Of a stretch of DNA of 64,000 nt, positions 41,010 through 50,072 are shown in pieces. Below the pieces are notes generated by a model that saw nothing but the letters and a program-made list of their open reading frames with translations, searched no databases and had not been told where the DNA came from. The DNA comes from Aliihoeflea sp052435735 (lineage in GTDB: Bacteria; Pseudomonadota; Alphaproteobacteria; Rhizobiales; Rhizobiaceae). The first letter of the stretch is position 1; each line of letters starts with the position of its first letter. Position numbers and translations under genes: made by a program. Location: NCBI GenBank assembly GCA_052435735.1, contig JBQVNB010000013.1:1-64000 (forward strand). The letters are read 5' to 3'.

Positions 41010-42400
41010 GCTTCCCGTTCAAGGCATCGACTTTCACCACGGCGCTGGCAAAGGCCGTTGGCGCGACCGCGCTGGCGCTGACCATCGCCTGGCCCGCCTC
41101 GGCCGCCGTCGACATCCAGGAAGTGCGCTCGGATTCAGGCGTCACGGCCTGGCTCGTCGAGGATTACACGATCCCGATGATCGCCATCAATTTCGCCTTC
41201 GAGGGCGGCTCGATCCAGGACCCGGACGGCAAGGGCGGGCTCGTCAATTTGATGAGCGCGCTGTTCGACGAGGGCGCAGGTGACCTGGAATCGAACGCAT
41301 TCCAGGAAGCGCTCGACAATGCCGGCGCCGAGATGTCGTTCGAGGCATCGACGGACGCGCTCTATGGCTCGATGCGGCTCCTGTCCGACAACAAGGACGA
41401 GGCGCTCGACCTTCTGGCGCTGGCGGTCAACGAGCCGCGCTTCGACGAGAACCCGGTCGAGCGGATGCGCCAGCAGATCCTGACCGGCATCCGCGCCAAT
41501 TCCCGCGATCCGCAGCGTCAGGGCATGCGCGAGTTCTCGCGCATGCTCTACGGCGACCATCCCTATGCGCAGGAGCGCGAAGGGACCGAAGAGACGATCA
41601 CCACCGTGACGCCGGACGACCTGCGCGCCGCGCATGGCGATCTCCTGGCGAAGTCGAACCTGCATGTCGCCGTCGTCGGCGCCATCGATGCTGAAACGCT
41701 GAAGGCCGATCTCGACCGCATTTTCGGCGGTCTGCCCGACGAGGCGCAATTGAAGGACATCGCCCGCGTCGAGCCGAAACTCGGCGAGGAAGTGCTCTAC
41801 GAATTCGCCTTGCCGCAAAGCACGCTTCAGCTCGTCTATCCGGGCATCGAGCGCGACGACCCGGAATTCTTCGCCGCCTATCTGATGAACCATATCCTCG
41901 GCGGCGGCACGTTCTCCTCGCGCCTCTTCAACGAGGTGCGCGAGGTGCGCGGCCTGACCTACGGCATCGGCTCGTGGCTGCAGGGCCGCGAATACTCGAA
42001 CGCGCTTGCCATCTCGACCTCGACGCGCGCCGACCAGGTCACGCAGGCGCTCGACGTGATCAAGGACCAGGTGGCGAAGTTCATCGAGGAGGGGCCGACG
42101 GAAGAGGAACTGGCCAAGGCCAAGACCTACGTGGTCGGCGCCTATGCGATCAACAATCTGGACTCCTCCGCCTCGATCGCGCGCACGCTTCTGGAACTGC
42201 AGCGCGACGATCTGGGCATGGACTATATCGAAACGCGCGTCGACGAGATCGAATCGGTAACGCTTGACCAGGTAAGGGCATCGGCGCAACGCTTGCTCAC
42301 CGCCGAGCCGTCGCTGCTGGTGATCGGGCCGCAGGCAAAGGAAACCGACACCGGCAACGGCGCGGCGGCCGGCGAGGAAGACACCGACACGTCGAACTGA
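41006..42400 (+). CDS. M16 family protein, non-catalytic partner
   Basis: A 464-residue secreted M16 fold starting at GTG 41006, which overlaps the upstream stop by 4 bp (GTGA). Signal segment FTTALAKAVGATALALTIAW. The position of HxxEH is occupied by GLVNLMSALFDEGAGD, so zinc binding is lost. It keeps the second-domain R/Y region (GTFSSRLFNEVREVRGLTYG). It is expected to bind substrate for the active subunit. Confidence 0.88.
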   Translation: MSFPFKASTFTTALAKAVGATALALTIAWPASAAVDIQEVRSDSGVTAWLVEDYTIPMIAINFAFEGGSIQDPDGKGGLVNLMSALFDEGAGDLESNAFQEALDNAGAEMSFEASTDALYGSMRLLSDNKDEALDLLALAVNEPRFDENPVERMRQQILTGIRANSRDPQRQGMREFSRMLYGDHPYAQEREGTEETITTVTPDDLRAAHGDLLAKSNLHVAVVGAIDAETLKADLDRIFGGLPDEAQLKDIARVEPKLGEEVLYEFALPQSTLQLVYPGIERDDPEFFAAYLMNHILGGGTFSSRLFNEVREVRGLTYGIGSWLQGREYSNALAISTSTRADQVTQALDVIKDQVAKFIEEGPTEEELAKAKTYVVGAYAINNLDSSASIARTLLELQRDDLGMDYIETRVDEIESVTLDQVRASAQRLLTAEPSLLVIGPQAKETDTGNGAAAGEEDTDTSN

Positions 42401-42408
42401 GAAATGCC

Positions 42409-43302
42409 ATGGATGCGCCCGTTCCGACCCTGATCGAAAGCGAAAATGCCCGGCCCGCCGCCACCAGCGGGCCGACATTCGCACTGGCGCTCGGCGGCGG
42501 TGGTGCGCGCGGGCTGGCGCATATCCACGTCATCGAAACGCTGGACGAACTCGGCATCCGACCGACCATGATTTCGGGCTCCTCGATCGGGGCGATCATG
42601 GGCGCGGGCATGGCGGCGGGAATGACGGGAACCGACATCCGCGACTATGCCCGGGCCGTGCTCGGCAAGCGCGCCGAAGTGGCGAGCCGGCTGTGGCGCT
42701 CGCGCCCGCAATCGCTCGCCGAGATGCTGGAAGGTGGCATCAGGTTCGGCCAGTTCAACCTCGAGCGCATCCTGCGATCCTTCCTGCCGGGCGAGATTCC
42801 CGACACGTTCGAGCAGTTGCAGATCCCCCTCAAGGTGACCGGGACCGACTTCTTCGCCCACGACCTCGCCGTGCTCGACACGGGCGACCTGCGCTCCGCG
42901 CTCGCCGCCTCGGCGGCTCTGCCGGCCGTCTTCCGGCCGGTGCGGCGCGAGGGAAAATTGCTGATCGACGGCGGCTTCTACGATCCGGTGCCGTTCGATC
43001 TCGTCCAGGACGCCGCCGATATCGTCATCGCGGTCGACGTCGTCGGCTATCCGACGAAGGAGACGCCGAAGGGGCCGGATTCGATCGACCTCCTGTTCGG
43101 CACCAGCCAGATCATGATGCAGTCGATCATCGCCCTCAACTTGACCCGCTGCCAGCCGCAAATCCTCATCCGCCCGCCGGTTTCGGAGTTCCGGGTGCTG
43201 GACTTCATGAAGATGGAGCTGGTGATGGCGGCGACGGAATCGATCCGGGATGAGCTGAAGCGGTCGATCGATTCGGCGGTGGAGGCGCGGGAAGGGAAGT
43301 AG
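42409..43302 (+). CDS. patatin-like phospholipase
   Basis: A 297-residue acyl hydrolase. The oxyanion block is LALGGGGARGLAHIHVIETL, the nucleophile Ser is in ISGSSIGAIMGAG, and the catalytic Asp is in LLIDGGFYDPVPFDL. This is the RssA/NTE-like bacterial patatin group; the lipid substrate is unknown. It lies close behind the M16 pair and may share its transcript. Confidence 0.9.
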   Translation: MDAPVPTLIESENARPAATSGPTFALALGGGGARGLAHIHVIETLDELGIRPTMISGSSIGAIMGAGMAAGMTGTDIRDYARAVLGKRAEVASRLWRSRPQSLAEMLEGGIRFGQFNLERILRSFLPGEIPDTFEQLQIPLKVTGTDFFAHDLAVLDTGDLRSALAASAALPAVFRPVRREGKLLIDGGFYDPVPFDLVQDAADIVIAVDVVGYPTKETPKGPDSIDLLFGTSQIMMQSIIALNLTRCQPQILIRPPVSEFRVLDFMKMELVMAATESIRDELKRSIDSAVEAREGK

Positions 43303-43309
43303 CAGGACG

Positions 43310-43440
43310 AGGGTCATCCCGAACGTGCGTGGCGCGGAGCGACATGCGCGTATCCCGGGAGCCATTCCGTGAGATCAAAGGTCACGGAATGGGTTCCGGC
43401 TCTCGCCTCGCTGCGCTCGGACTTCGGCCGGAATGACGCG
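43310..43440. repeat. palindromic repeat, family D
   Basis: The outer ends GTCATCCCG and CGGAATGAC are complementary with one mismatch. A perfect 11-bp inner hairpin, CCATTCCGTGA-9-TCACGGAATGG, lies at 43362-43392. It fills the gap between the convergent patatin and MATE genes. Confidence 0.8.
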
Positions 43441-43457
43441 CGTCGTGCCAAGAAACC

Positions 43458-44912
43458 CTACTGCAACGTCGACGCCTTGCCTGTCGAAAAGGCCGAGTTC
43501 GCGGCCGGTGGCGCGTCGGGCAGGACTTCGCCGGCCATCATGCGCGGGCCGATGCCGCGGACGGTGCGGAAGGCGATGATGACGGCGGCGATGCCGAAGA
43601 AGACGGCGCCGAGCGCCCAGCCGGCGATGACGCCCTTGGCGCCGAAATATTGCGCGCCGAGCCAGACGAACGGGATGACGCCGAGCGTCGAGCGGCCCCA
43701 GTTGAGGACGGTCGAATAGGTGGCGTAGCCCAGATTGTTGAAGGCGGCGTTGGCGACGAAGAGCGCGCCGTTGAAGAGGAACGACCCCGCCGCGATCGTG
43801 CAGAAGAAGACGACCAGCGCGCGCGCCTCGCCCGTCGCACCGAAAAGGCCGGCGATCGGGCCGGCGAAGATGGCGAGCAGCGCCCAGACGGCCAGGACGT
43901 AGAGCAGGGTGAAGAGCAGCGCGTCGCGCAGCGCATCGTTCAGCCGGTCGTAGCGCCGCGCGCCGTAATTCTGGCCGAGGATCGGGCCGATCGCACCGGA
44001 AAGCGCGAAGATGACGCCGAAGGCGACCGGCAGAATGCGGCCGACGATCGCCCAGCCGGCTACCGCCTCATCGCCGAACGCCGCCATTTCGACGGTGACG
44101 TAGGCATTGCCGACCGGCGTTGCGAGCTGGGTGAGGACGGCCGGCACGCCGATGCCGAAGAAGGGGCGCAGCGCCGCCTTGAAGCCCGAAAGGTCCGGCA
44201 TCTTCATCAACCGGTGGACCTTGTGCGCGCCGTAGAGGCCGACGGCCAGCAGAAGGGCCCGCGAGATGACGGTCGAGATCGCCGCGCCGTCGAGGCCGAG
44301 CCCGAAGCCGAAGATGAAGATCGGATCGAGGATGGCGGCCGCGATGCCGCCGGCGAGCGTGACATACATGGCGCGGCGCGCATCGCCTACACCGCGCATG
44401 ATGCCGGTCGTCGCCATGCCGACGGCGACCATGGGCATGGAGGGGATGACGATCTGCAGGAAGCGCGTCGCCAGTTCCTGCGTCTGCCCGCGCGCCCCCA
44501 GAAGGCCGACGAGATCGTGCAGGAAGGGCCACATGCAAGCGGCAATCAGGATGGTGGTCGCGGCCATGTAGAGGACCGACGCGCCGCCCATGCGCGCGGC
44601 CTCCTCGCGGTCGCCGCGCCCGAGCGCGCGCGACACGACGGCCGAGGTCGCGATGGTGAAGCCGATCGCCACCGAGATGGTGAAGAACATCAGCGTCGAG
44701 GCGAAGCCGATGGCGGCGGCGAGTTCCTGCACGCCGAGCATCGAGATGTAGAAGAGATTGAGCGCGTCGACGAAGAAGACGGCGATCAGCCCGATGGAGC
44801 CGGTCGCCGTCATCGTCACGACATGGCGCATGGTGGAGCCGGTGACGAACTTGCCCTGTTCGCGCGGTGGTGGCGCGTCGGGGACAGGGGCGTCAGCCGG
44901 CGTGTCGGTCAA
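43458..44912 (-). CDS. MATE family efflux transporter
   Basis: A 484-residue inner-membrane exporter with about 12 hydrophobic segments in two repeats. Repeat hallmarks include GVQELAAAIGFASTLMF, GIMRGVGDARRAMYVTLAGG and ALSGAIGPILGQNYGARRYD. MATE proteins export drugs or metabolites against Na+ or H+; the substrate is not predictable. TTG 44912 overlaps the stop of the VOC gene (TTGA) and is preferred to upstream starts that only shadow it. Confidence 0.88.
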   Translation of the reverse strand: MTDTPADAPVPDAPPPREQGKFVTGSTMRHVVTMTATGSIGLIAVFFVDALNLFYISMLGVQELAAAIGFASTLMFFTISVAIGFTIATSAVVSRALGRGDREEAARMGGASVLYMAATTILIAACMWPFLHDLVGLLGARGQTQELATRFLQIVIPSMPMVAVGMATTGIMRGVGDARRAMYVTLAGGIAAAILDPIFIFGFGLGLDGAAISTVISRALLLAVGLYGAHKVHRLMKMPDLSGFKAALRPFFGIGVPAVLTQLATPVGNAYVTVEMAAFGDEAVAGWAIVGRILPVAFGVIFALSGAIGPILGQNYGARRYDRLNDALRDALLFTLLYVLAVWALLAIFAGPIAGLFGATGEARALVVFFCTIAAGSFLFNGALFVANAAFNNLGYATYSTVLNWGRSTLGVIPFVWLGAQYFGAKGVIAGWALGAVFFGIAAVIIAFRTVRGIGPRMMAGEVLPDAPPAANSAFSTGKASTLQ

Positions 44913-45325
44913 TGGGCGAAGACCTTGTCCATCGACTTGAAGCCCTTGAATTCGAGCGCGTTGCCGGACGGATCGCAGATGAAGAGCGTCGCCTGCTCGC
45001 CCGGCTCGCCCTTGAAGCGAACCTGCGGCTTTTCGATCCATTCGACGTCATCGCGCGCTTCGAGACGTTCGGCGAGCGCGGTCCAGTCGGCCATTTCGAG
45101 GACGACGCCGAAATGCGGGATCGGCACGACGATGCCGCCGACCTGGCCGTCGCGCGCGGCCTCCTGGACGCCGGGGCGCAGATGCGCCGACATCTGATGG
45201 CCGAAAAGGTCGAAATCGACCCAGGTGTCGGAAGAGCGGCCAATGGCGCAGCCGAGCACGTCGGCATAGAAAGCCCGCGTCTGTTCGAGATCGCGGACCG
45301 GGAAGGCGAGGTGGAAAGGCGTCAC
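44909..45325 (-). CDS. VOC family protein (glyoxalase/dioxygenase fold)
   Basis: A 138-residue two-beta-alpha-beta-beta-beta-fold protein. It begins TPFHLAFPVRDLEQTRAFYA and continues with GHQMSAHLRP and LFICDPSGNALEFKGF, with His and Glu metal ligands of the superfamily. GTG 45325 is chosen because AAGGA lies about 9 bases upstream. The reaction is unknown. It is co-transcribed with the MATE gene. Confidence 0.8.
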   Translation of the reverse strand: MTPFHLAFPVRDLEQTRAFYADVLGCAIGRSSDTWVDFDLFGHQMSAHLRPGVQEAARDGQVGGIVVPIPHFGVVLEMADWTALAERLEARDDVEWIEKPQVRFKGEPGEQATLFICDPSGNALEFKGFKSMDKVFAH

Positions 45326-45485
45326 GTCGATTGTCCTTGCATGTTTTCGTCTGCTGCGGGTGGGCACGGCAAGGCGCCCGAACGCGGCTCAGCCATTGCA
45401 CATGTCGGGCGCGAACAATAGATGGGGCGGATACGTTGCCCGCCAATGCCGCCCGCCACTGCATTCGACCAATCAGGACATTTCC

Positions 45486-46826
45486 ATGAGCCAGATCGAG
45501 ACCGCCAGGCTGCAAGACCTCGTTGCATCGCTGGTCGAGGCGGCGAAGCGCGCCGGCGCCGACGCGGCCGATGCGGTGGCGGTGCGCTCGCGCTCCGCCG
45601 ACGTGACGGTGCGGCTCGGCAAGGTCGAGGGGACGGAAGCGGCCGAAAGCGACGACATCGCACTGCGCGTCTTCATCGGCCGGCGCGTGGCGAGCGTCTC
45701 GGCGGCGGCCGGCGCGAATGCGGACGAATTGGCGAGCCGCGCGGTGGCGATGGCGAAAGTGTCGCCGGAAGACCCGGTGCAGGGCCTTGCCGACAAGGAC
45801 CGGCTGGCGCGCACGATCCGCGACCTCGACCTGTTCGACGGAACCGAGATCGACGCGGCGCGCATGCGCGAGGATGCGCTTGCGATGGAGGATGCGGCGC
45901 GCGCGGTGACGGGCGTCACGAACTCCGGTGGCGCCTCGGCGAGCGCAGGCATGGGCGGGCTGGTGCTGGCGACCTCGGATGGATTTCTCGGCCAGTACAT
46001 GGCGACGCGCTTCGGCCGCTCGGTGAGCGTGATCGCCGGCGAGGGCACCGGCATGGAGCGCGACTACGACTTTTCCTCGCGGCTGCATTTCGCCGACCTC
46101 GACGCACCGGAAGCGATCGGCCGGCGGGCGGGCGAGCGGACGGTGCGGCGGCTGGGAGCACGCAAGGCGAAGACCGGCCCGGTCGACGTGATCTTCGATC
46201 CGCGCGTCGCGCGGGGCATTGCAGGGCATCTGGCCGGCGCGATCAACGGCGCGTCCGTGGCGCGCAAGACGAGCTTCCTGCGCGACAGGATGGGCGAAAG
46301 GGTCGCCTCCGCCGTTATCACCGTGACCGATAACCCGCTGCGCGTGCGCGGACCCTCCTCGCGGCCCTTTGATGGCGAGGGGATCGAAGGCGAGGTGCTG
46401 ACCATGGTCGAGGACGGCGTGCTCAAGCACTGGCTCCTGTCGACTTCGGCCGCGCGCGAACTTGGGCTGACGACGAATGGCCGCGGCTCGCGGGCGGGCA
46501 CTTCGGTCAATCCGGCCTCGACCAATTTCGCCATCGAGCCGGGAACGGCGTCGCCGCAGGACATGATCTCCGGGCTGAAGCGCGGCTTCTACGTCACCGA
46601 GGTTTTCGGCCAGGGCGTCAACATGGTGACCGGCGAATACAGCCGCGGCGCCTCGGGCTTCTGGATCGAGAATGGCGAATTGACCCACCCGGTCTCCGAA
46701 GTGACCATCGCCTCGAATTTGAAGACGATGTTTCTGGGCATGGTGCCGGCGAACGACGTCGACCGCAATTTCGGCACCGCCGCCCCGACGCTGCTGATCG
46801 AAGGAATGACGCTTGCTGGCGAATGA
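45486..46826 (+). CDS. pmbA: PmbA/TldE family modulator of peptide processing
   Basis: The TldE-type non-catalytic partner of the TldD metalloprotease, 446 residues. Family blocks are VRLGKVEGTEAAESDDIALR, NSGGASASAGMGGLVLATSD, the LLSTSAARELGLTTNGRG strand and the C-terminal GFWIENGELTHPVSEVTIAS. In E. coli the TldD/E pair matures microcin B17 and degrades CcdA; a tldD gene is not in this window. ATG 45486 is used. Confidence 0.92.
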   Translation: MSQIETARLQDLVASLVEAAKRAGADAADAVAVRSRSADVTVRLGKVEGTEAAESDDIALRVFIGRRVASVSAAAGANADELASRAVAMAKVSPEDPVQGLADKDRLARTIRDLDLFDGTEIDAARMREDALAMEDAARAVTGVTNSGGASASAGMGGLVLATSDGFLGQYMATRFGRSVSVIAGEGTGMERDYDFSSRLHFADLDAPEAIGRRAGERTVRRLGARKAKTGPVDVIFDPRVARGIAGHLAGAINGASVARKTSFLRDRMGERVASAVITVTDNPLRVRGPSSRPFDGEGIEGEVLTMVEDGVLKHWLLSTSAARELGLTTNGRGSRAGTSVNPASTNFAIEPGTASPQDMISGLKRGFYVTEVFGQGVNMVTGEYSRGASGFWIENGELTHPVSEVTIASNLKTMFLGMVPANDVDRNFGTAAPTLLIEGMTLAGE

Positions 46827-47610
46827 CGACCACGCCGAACTGGCGCTGATCCGCGAGGCCGCGCGCGAGGCGGGGCGCATCGCCATGCGCTATTTCGGCA
46901 AGACGCCGGACGTGTGGATGAAGACCGGCCAGTCGCCGGTTACCGAAGCCGACATCGCCGTCGATCGCTTCCTGAAGGCCGAACTTCTGGCTGCGCGACC
47001 GGATTATGGCTGGCTGTCGGAAGAGACGGTGGCCGACACGTCGCGGCTTTCCGCGCGGCGCACCTTCGTCGTCGACCCGATCGACGGCACGCGCGGTTTC
47101 ATCAACGGCCTCGACATGTGGTGCGTTTCGATCGCGATCGTCGAGGATGGGCGTCCCATCGCCGGCGTTCTCGACGCGCCGGTGAAGGAGCAGATTTTCG
47201 AGGCGACGCGCGGCGGCCCGGCGCTGCGGGACGGCGACGCGATCAAGGTGCGCGTGGCGGGCGACGTGCCGATCGTCGCCGGCCCGAAAACGATGACGAA
47301 GACGCTTCTGCCCGGCATCGGCCAGACGGTGAAGGTGCCCTACATTCCCTCGCTCGCCTACCGCATCGCGATGGTCGCGGACGGCGAGATCGACGCCACC
47401 TTCGTCAAGCCGAACGCGCATGACTGGGACCTGGCGGCGGCCGACCTGATCCTGCGCCGCGCCGGCGGCGAGGTGCTGACGCCGCAGGGCCTCGCGCCGC
47501 TTTATGCCGGAACCAGCCCGCGCCACGGCACGCTCGTCGCAGGTTCCGGCGCGCTTTTGACCGCGATGATCGAAGAGGCGCGCGATCCGGACTGGTCGCA
47601 AGGCTGGTAG
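46813..47610 (+). CDS. inositol monophosphatase family protein
   Basis: A 265-residue Mg2+-dependent Li+-sensitive phosphatase fold. Motifs: TEADIAVDRF, WLSEETVAD, VVDPIDGTRGFINGL and HDWDLAAADLILRRAGG. It is close to CysQ (3'-phosphoadenosine 5'-phosphate phosphatase) but inositol or sugar phosphates are also possible. TTG 46813 inside the 3' end of pmbA is the best start, as no in-frame ATG precedes the homologous region. Confidence 0.88.
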   Translation: MLANDDHAELALIREAAREAGRIAMRYFGKTPDVWMKTGQSPVTEADIAVDRFLKAELLAARPDYGWLSEETVADTSRLSARRTFVVDPIDGTRGFINGLDMWCVSIAIVEDGRPIAGVLDAPVKEQIFEATRGGPALRDGDAIKVRVAGDVPIVAGPKTMTKTLLPGIGQTVKVPYIPSLAYRIAMVADGEIDATFVKPNAHDWDLAAADLILRRAGGEVLTPQGLAPLYAGTSPRHGTLVAGSGALLTAMIEEARDPDWSQGW

Positions 47611-47691
47611 TGGCTGGCTGGTAGGTTCCAAAAATCCGCGAACTGATCTAAGCATTGCCCGCCGGGTGCTTCGCGCGCTCGAACCCGTTTC

Positions 47692-47949
47692 ATGAATAGC
47701 AAAAGCGATTGTCCGATGGCTGAAGAAAGCTCCAACCAACAACTCCTGCATCTCGTGTTCGGCGGCGAACTCACCTCGCTCAAGGGCGTGCAGTTCAAGG
47801 ATCTGGCGAGCCTTGATGTCGTCGGAATCTTCCCCGACTACAAATCCGCCGAGGCCGCATGGCGAGCCAAGGCGCAGGAAACCGTGGACAACGCCCAGAT
47901 GCGCTACTTCATCGTGCATCTGCACCGCCTGCTCGAACCGCAGAGCTGA
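47692..47949 (+). CDS. DUF4170 domain protein
   Basis: An 85-residue protein (or 77 from ATG 47716, MAEESSNQQLL). It contains LHLVFGGELTSLKGVQFKDL and VGIFPDYKSAEAAWRAKAQE, ending YFIVHLHRLLEPQS. I recognise the DUF4170 pattern, usually found in this order between an IMPase and an acyltransferase in Rhizobiales. The function is unknown. Confidence 0.8.
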   Translation: MNSKSDCPMAEESSNQQLLHLVFGGELTSLKGVQFKDLASLDVVGIFPDYKSAEAAWRAKAQETVDNAQMRYFIVHLHRLLEPQS

Positions 47950-47961
47950 TCTGTCCGCCGG

Positions 47962-48744
47962 ATGGGAAAGAAGACCATCAGCAATACCGACAGCATCGAG
48001 GGCGCCGCAGCGCCGCGCCGCCGGCCGCTGAAGGCGGCGTGGAAAAGGCTGCGCGGGCCGCTGGCCGAAACGCCGGCCGCCAAGAATGCGCTCGCAGCCG
48101 GCGTCGTCGCGCTGTTGCGCGCGATCAAGGCGACCAACCCACTTGCCGCCGGTTCCGACGATCCGCTCGCGGCGATCCGGCCGCACGAGCCGGTGATACT
48201 GGCGCTCTGGCACGGCCAGCATCTGCTTGCGCCGGCCTATCTGCCGCGCGAATTGCGCTTTACCGCGCTCTTCTCGAAGAGCCGCGACGCTGAACTGAAC
48301 GCGCTGGTTGCCGAACGCCTCGGCTTCGGCATCGTGCGCGGTTCGGGCGGACGCGAAGGGCATGACACCGACAAGGGCGGCGCGCGAGCGCTGATCATGC
48401 TGAAGCGCATTCTCGACCAGGGCCGCAACGTCGCGATGATCGCCGACATTCCGCACGGCACGCCGCGCGACGCCGGGCTCGGCATCGTCACGCTGGCGCG
48501 CATTTCCGGCCGGCCGATTATTCCCGCCGCGCTGGCGACGAGCCGCCGCAAGGTGCTCGACAGAAGCTGGGACAAGACCGCCATCAATCTGCCATTCGGC
48601 CGGGCCGGCATCGCGATCGGCGATCCCATCCGCGTGCCGGCCGATGCCGACGACGCGGCGATGGAAGACGCGCGCCGCGATGTGACGGCCGCGCTGAACC
48701 GGGTCACGGCAAGGGCATACGGGCTGGTGGGAGCGACGGCATGA
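47962..48744 (+). CDS. lysophospholipid acyltransferase family protein (DUF374)
   Basis: A 260-residue protein. Blocks include PVILALWHGQHLLAPAYLPR with the HG-type acyltransferase His, SRDAELNALVAERLGFGIVR with GSGGREGHDTDKGG, and ADIPHGTPRDAGLGIVTLAR. It lies within the Kdo/lipid A gene block and overlaps waaA by 4 bp. A role in lipid A or phospholipid acylation is likely but not proven. Confidence 0.85.
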   Translation: MGKKTISNTDSIEGAAAPRRRPLKAAWKRLRGPLAETPAAKNALAAGVVALLRAIKATNPLAAGSDDPLAAIRPHEPVILALWHGQHLLAPAYLPRELRFTALFSKSRDAELNALVAERLGFGIVRGSGGREGHDTDKGGARALIMLKRILDQGRNVAMIADIPHGTPRDAGLGIVTLARISGRPIIPAALATSRRKVLDRSWDKTAINLPFGRAGIAIGDPIRVPADADDAAMEDARRDVTAALNRVTARAYGLVGATA

Positions 48745-50069
48745 GCGAACGCTGGGCGCGCGCGCTGCTCACCACCTACCGGCTCGCCGGCGCGGCTGCC
48801 TACCCGCTGATCGGCGGCTATGTCGCCTATCGCGCGAGTCGCGGCAAGGAGGACCGCAAGCGCCGACGCGAGCGCTATGGCGTCACGCAGGTCGCAAGGC
48901 CGGACGGGCCGCTGGTCTGGGTCCACGCCGCAAGCGTCGGCGAGACTCTGGCGGTCGTGCCGCTGGTCAAGAAGATCGCCGCCGACGGCATCCATGTCGT
49001 GCTGACGACGGGAACGGTGACCTCCGCCGGCGTCGCCGACGAGCGCCTCGGCGACGCGATCATCCACCAATATGTGCCGCTCGATCTGAAGCCCGCCGTC
49101 GACCGTTTCCTCGACCATTGGGAGCCCGACCTCGCCATCATCGCCGAATCCGAGATCTGGCCGATGACGATCCTTGAACTTGGCGCCCGGCGGGTGCCGC
49201 AGGTTCTGGTCAATGGCCGGTTGTCCGACCGCTCCTTTGCCCGCTGGAGCAAGCGCGCGCACCTCGCCGAAGCGCTGTTCGAGAACCTCGCCCATGTCGT
49301 CGCGCAGTCCGAGACCGATGGCGAACGCTTCCTCGCGCTCGGTGCGCGGCCGGTGACCGTGTCGGGCAATCTGAAGGTCGACACCGTTCCACCGCCGGCC
49401 GACCTCGCCGCGCTGCAGGCGCTGAAGGATGCCGTCAGCGCACGCCCGACATGGGCCGCCGTCTCGACCCATGAGGGCGAGGAGGAGATCGCGGCCAACG
49501 TCCATCTGGCGCTGAAGAAGCGGCATCGCAACGTCGCGACCATCATCGTGCCGCGCCACCCCGACCGCGCCGACGCGGTTGCCGAGATGTGCGCAGGCAA
49601 AGGGCTGAAGGTCGCGCGGCGCTCGAAGGGCGAGCCGATCGCGCCCGATACCGACGTCTATCTGGGCGACACGATCGGCGAGATGGGGCTCTACCTGCGG
49701 CTGACCGAGATCGCCTTCGTCGGCCGTTCGCTGACGGGCGAGGGCGGGCAGAACCCGCTCGAACCGGCGATGCTCGATACGGCGGTCCTGTCGGGCAAGA
49801 ACGTGCAGAACTTCCGCGATGCCTACCAGACGCTGATGCAGGCCGGCGGCGCCAAGCTCGTGCGCGACGAGGCGATGCTGGCGGGTGCGGTGAACTATCT
49901 CCTGACCAATGACGCGGCGCGTAGCGAGATGATCCGTGCCGGCGCCAACGCCGTCGCCGACATGCGCGGGGCGCTGTCGAAGACGCTCGCCGCGCTCGAT
50001 CCGTGGATCACGCCGCTCGTCGTCAAGGCGCGGCTGATGAACGGCGCGCGGCCGAACGGCAAGGGCTGA
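48741..50069 (+). CDS. waaA: 3-deoxy-D-manno-octulosonic acid transferase
   Basis: It adds Kdo residues to lipid IVA at the inner membrane; 442 residues, GT30 family. Blocks: VWVHAASVGETLAVVPLVKK, VLTTGTVTSAGVADERL, LAIIAESEIWPMTILELGAR, and the C-terminal GGQNPLEPAMLDTAVLSGKN. An N-terminal hydrophobic segment anchors it. Followed by lpxK after 3 bases. Confidence 0.95.
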   Translation: MSERWARALLTTYRLAGAAAYPLIGGYVAYRASRGKEDRKRRRERYGVTQVARPDGPLVWVHAASVGETLAVVPLVKKIAADGIHVVLTTGTVTSAGVADERLGDAIIHQYVPLDLKPAVDRFLDHWEPDLAIIAESEIWPMTILELGARRVPQVLVNGRLSDRSFARWSKRAHLAEALFENLAHVVAQSETDGERFLALGARPVTVSGNLKVDTVPPPADLAALQALKDAVSARPTWAAVSTHEGEEEIAANVHLALKKRHRNVATIIVPRHPDRADAVAEMCAGKGLKVARRSKGEPIAPDTDVYLGDTIGEMGLYLRLTEIAFVGRSLTGEGGQNPLEPAMLDTAVLSGKNVQNFRDAYQTLMQAGGAKLVRDEAMLAGAVNYLLTNDAARSEMIRAGANAVADMRGALSKTLAALDPWITPLVVKARLMNGARPNGKG

Positions 50070-50072
50070 CCG

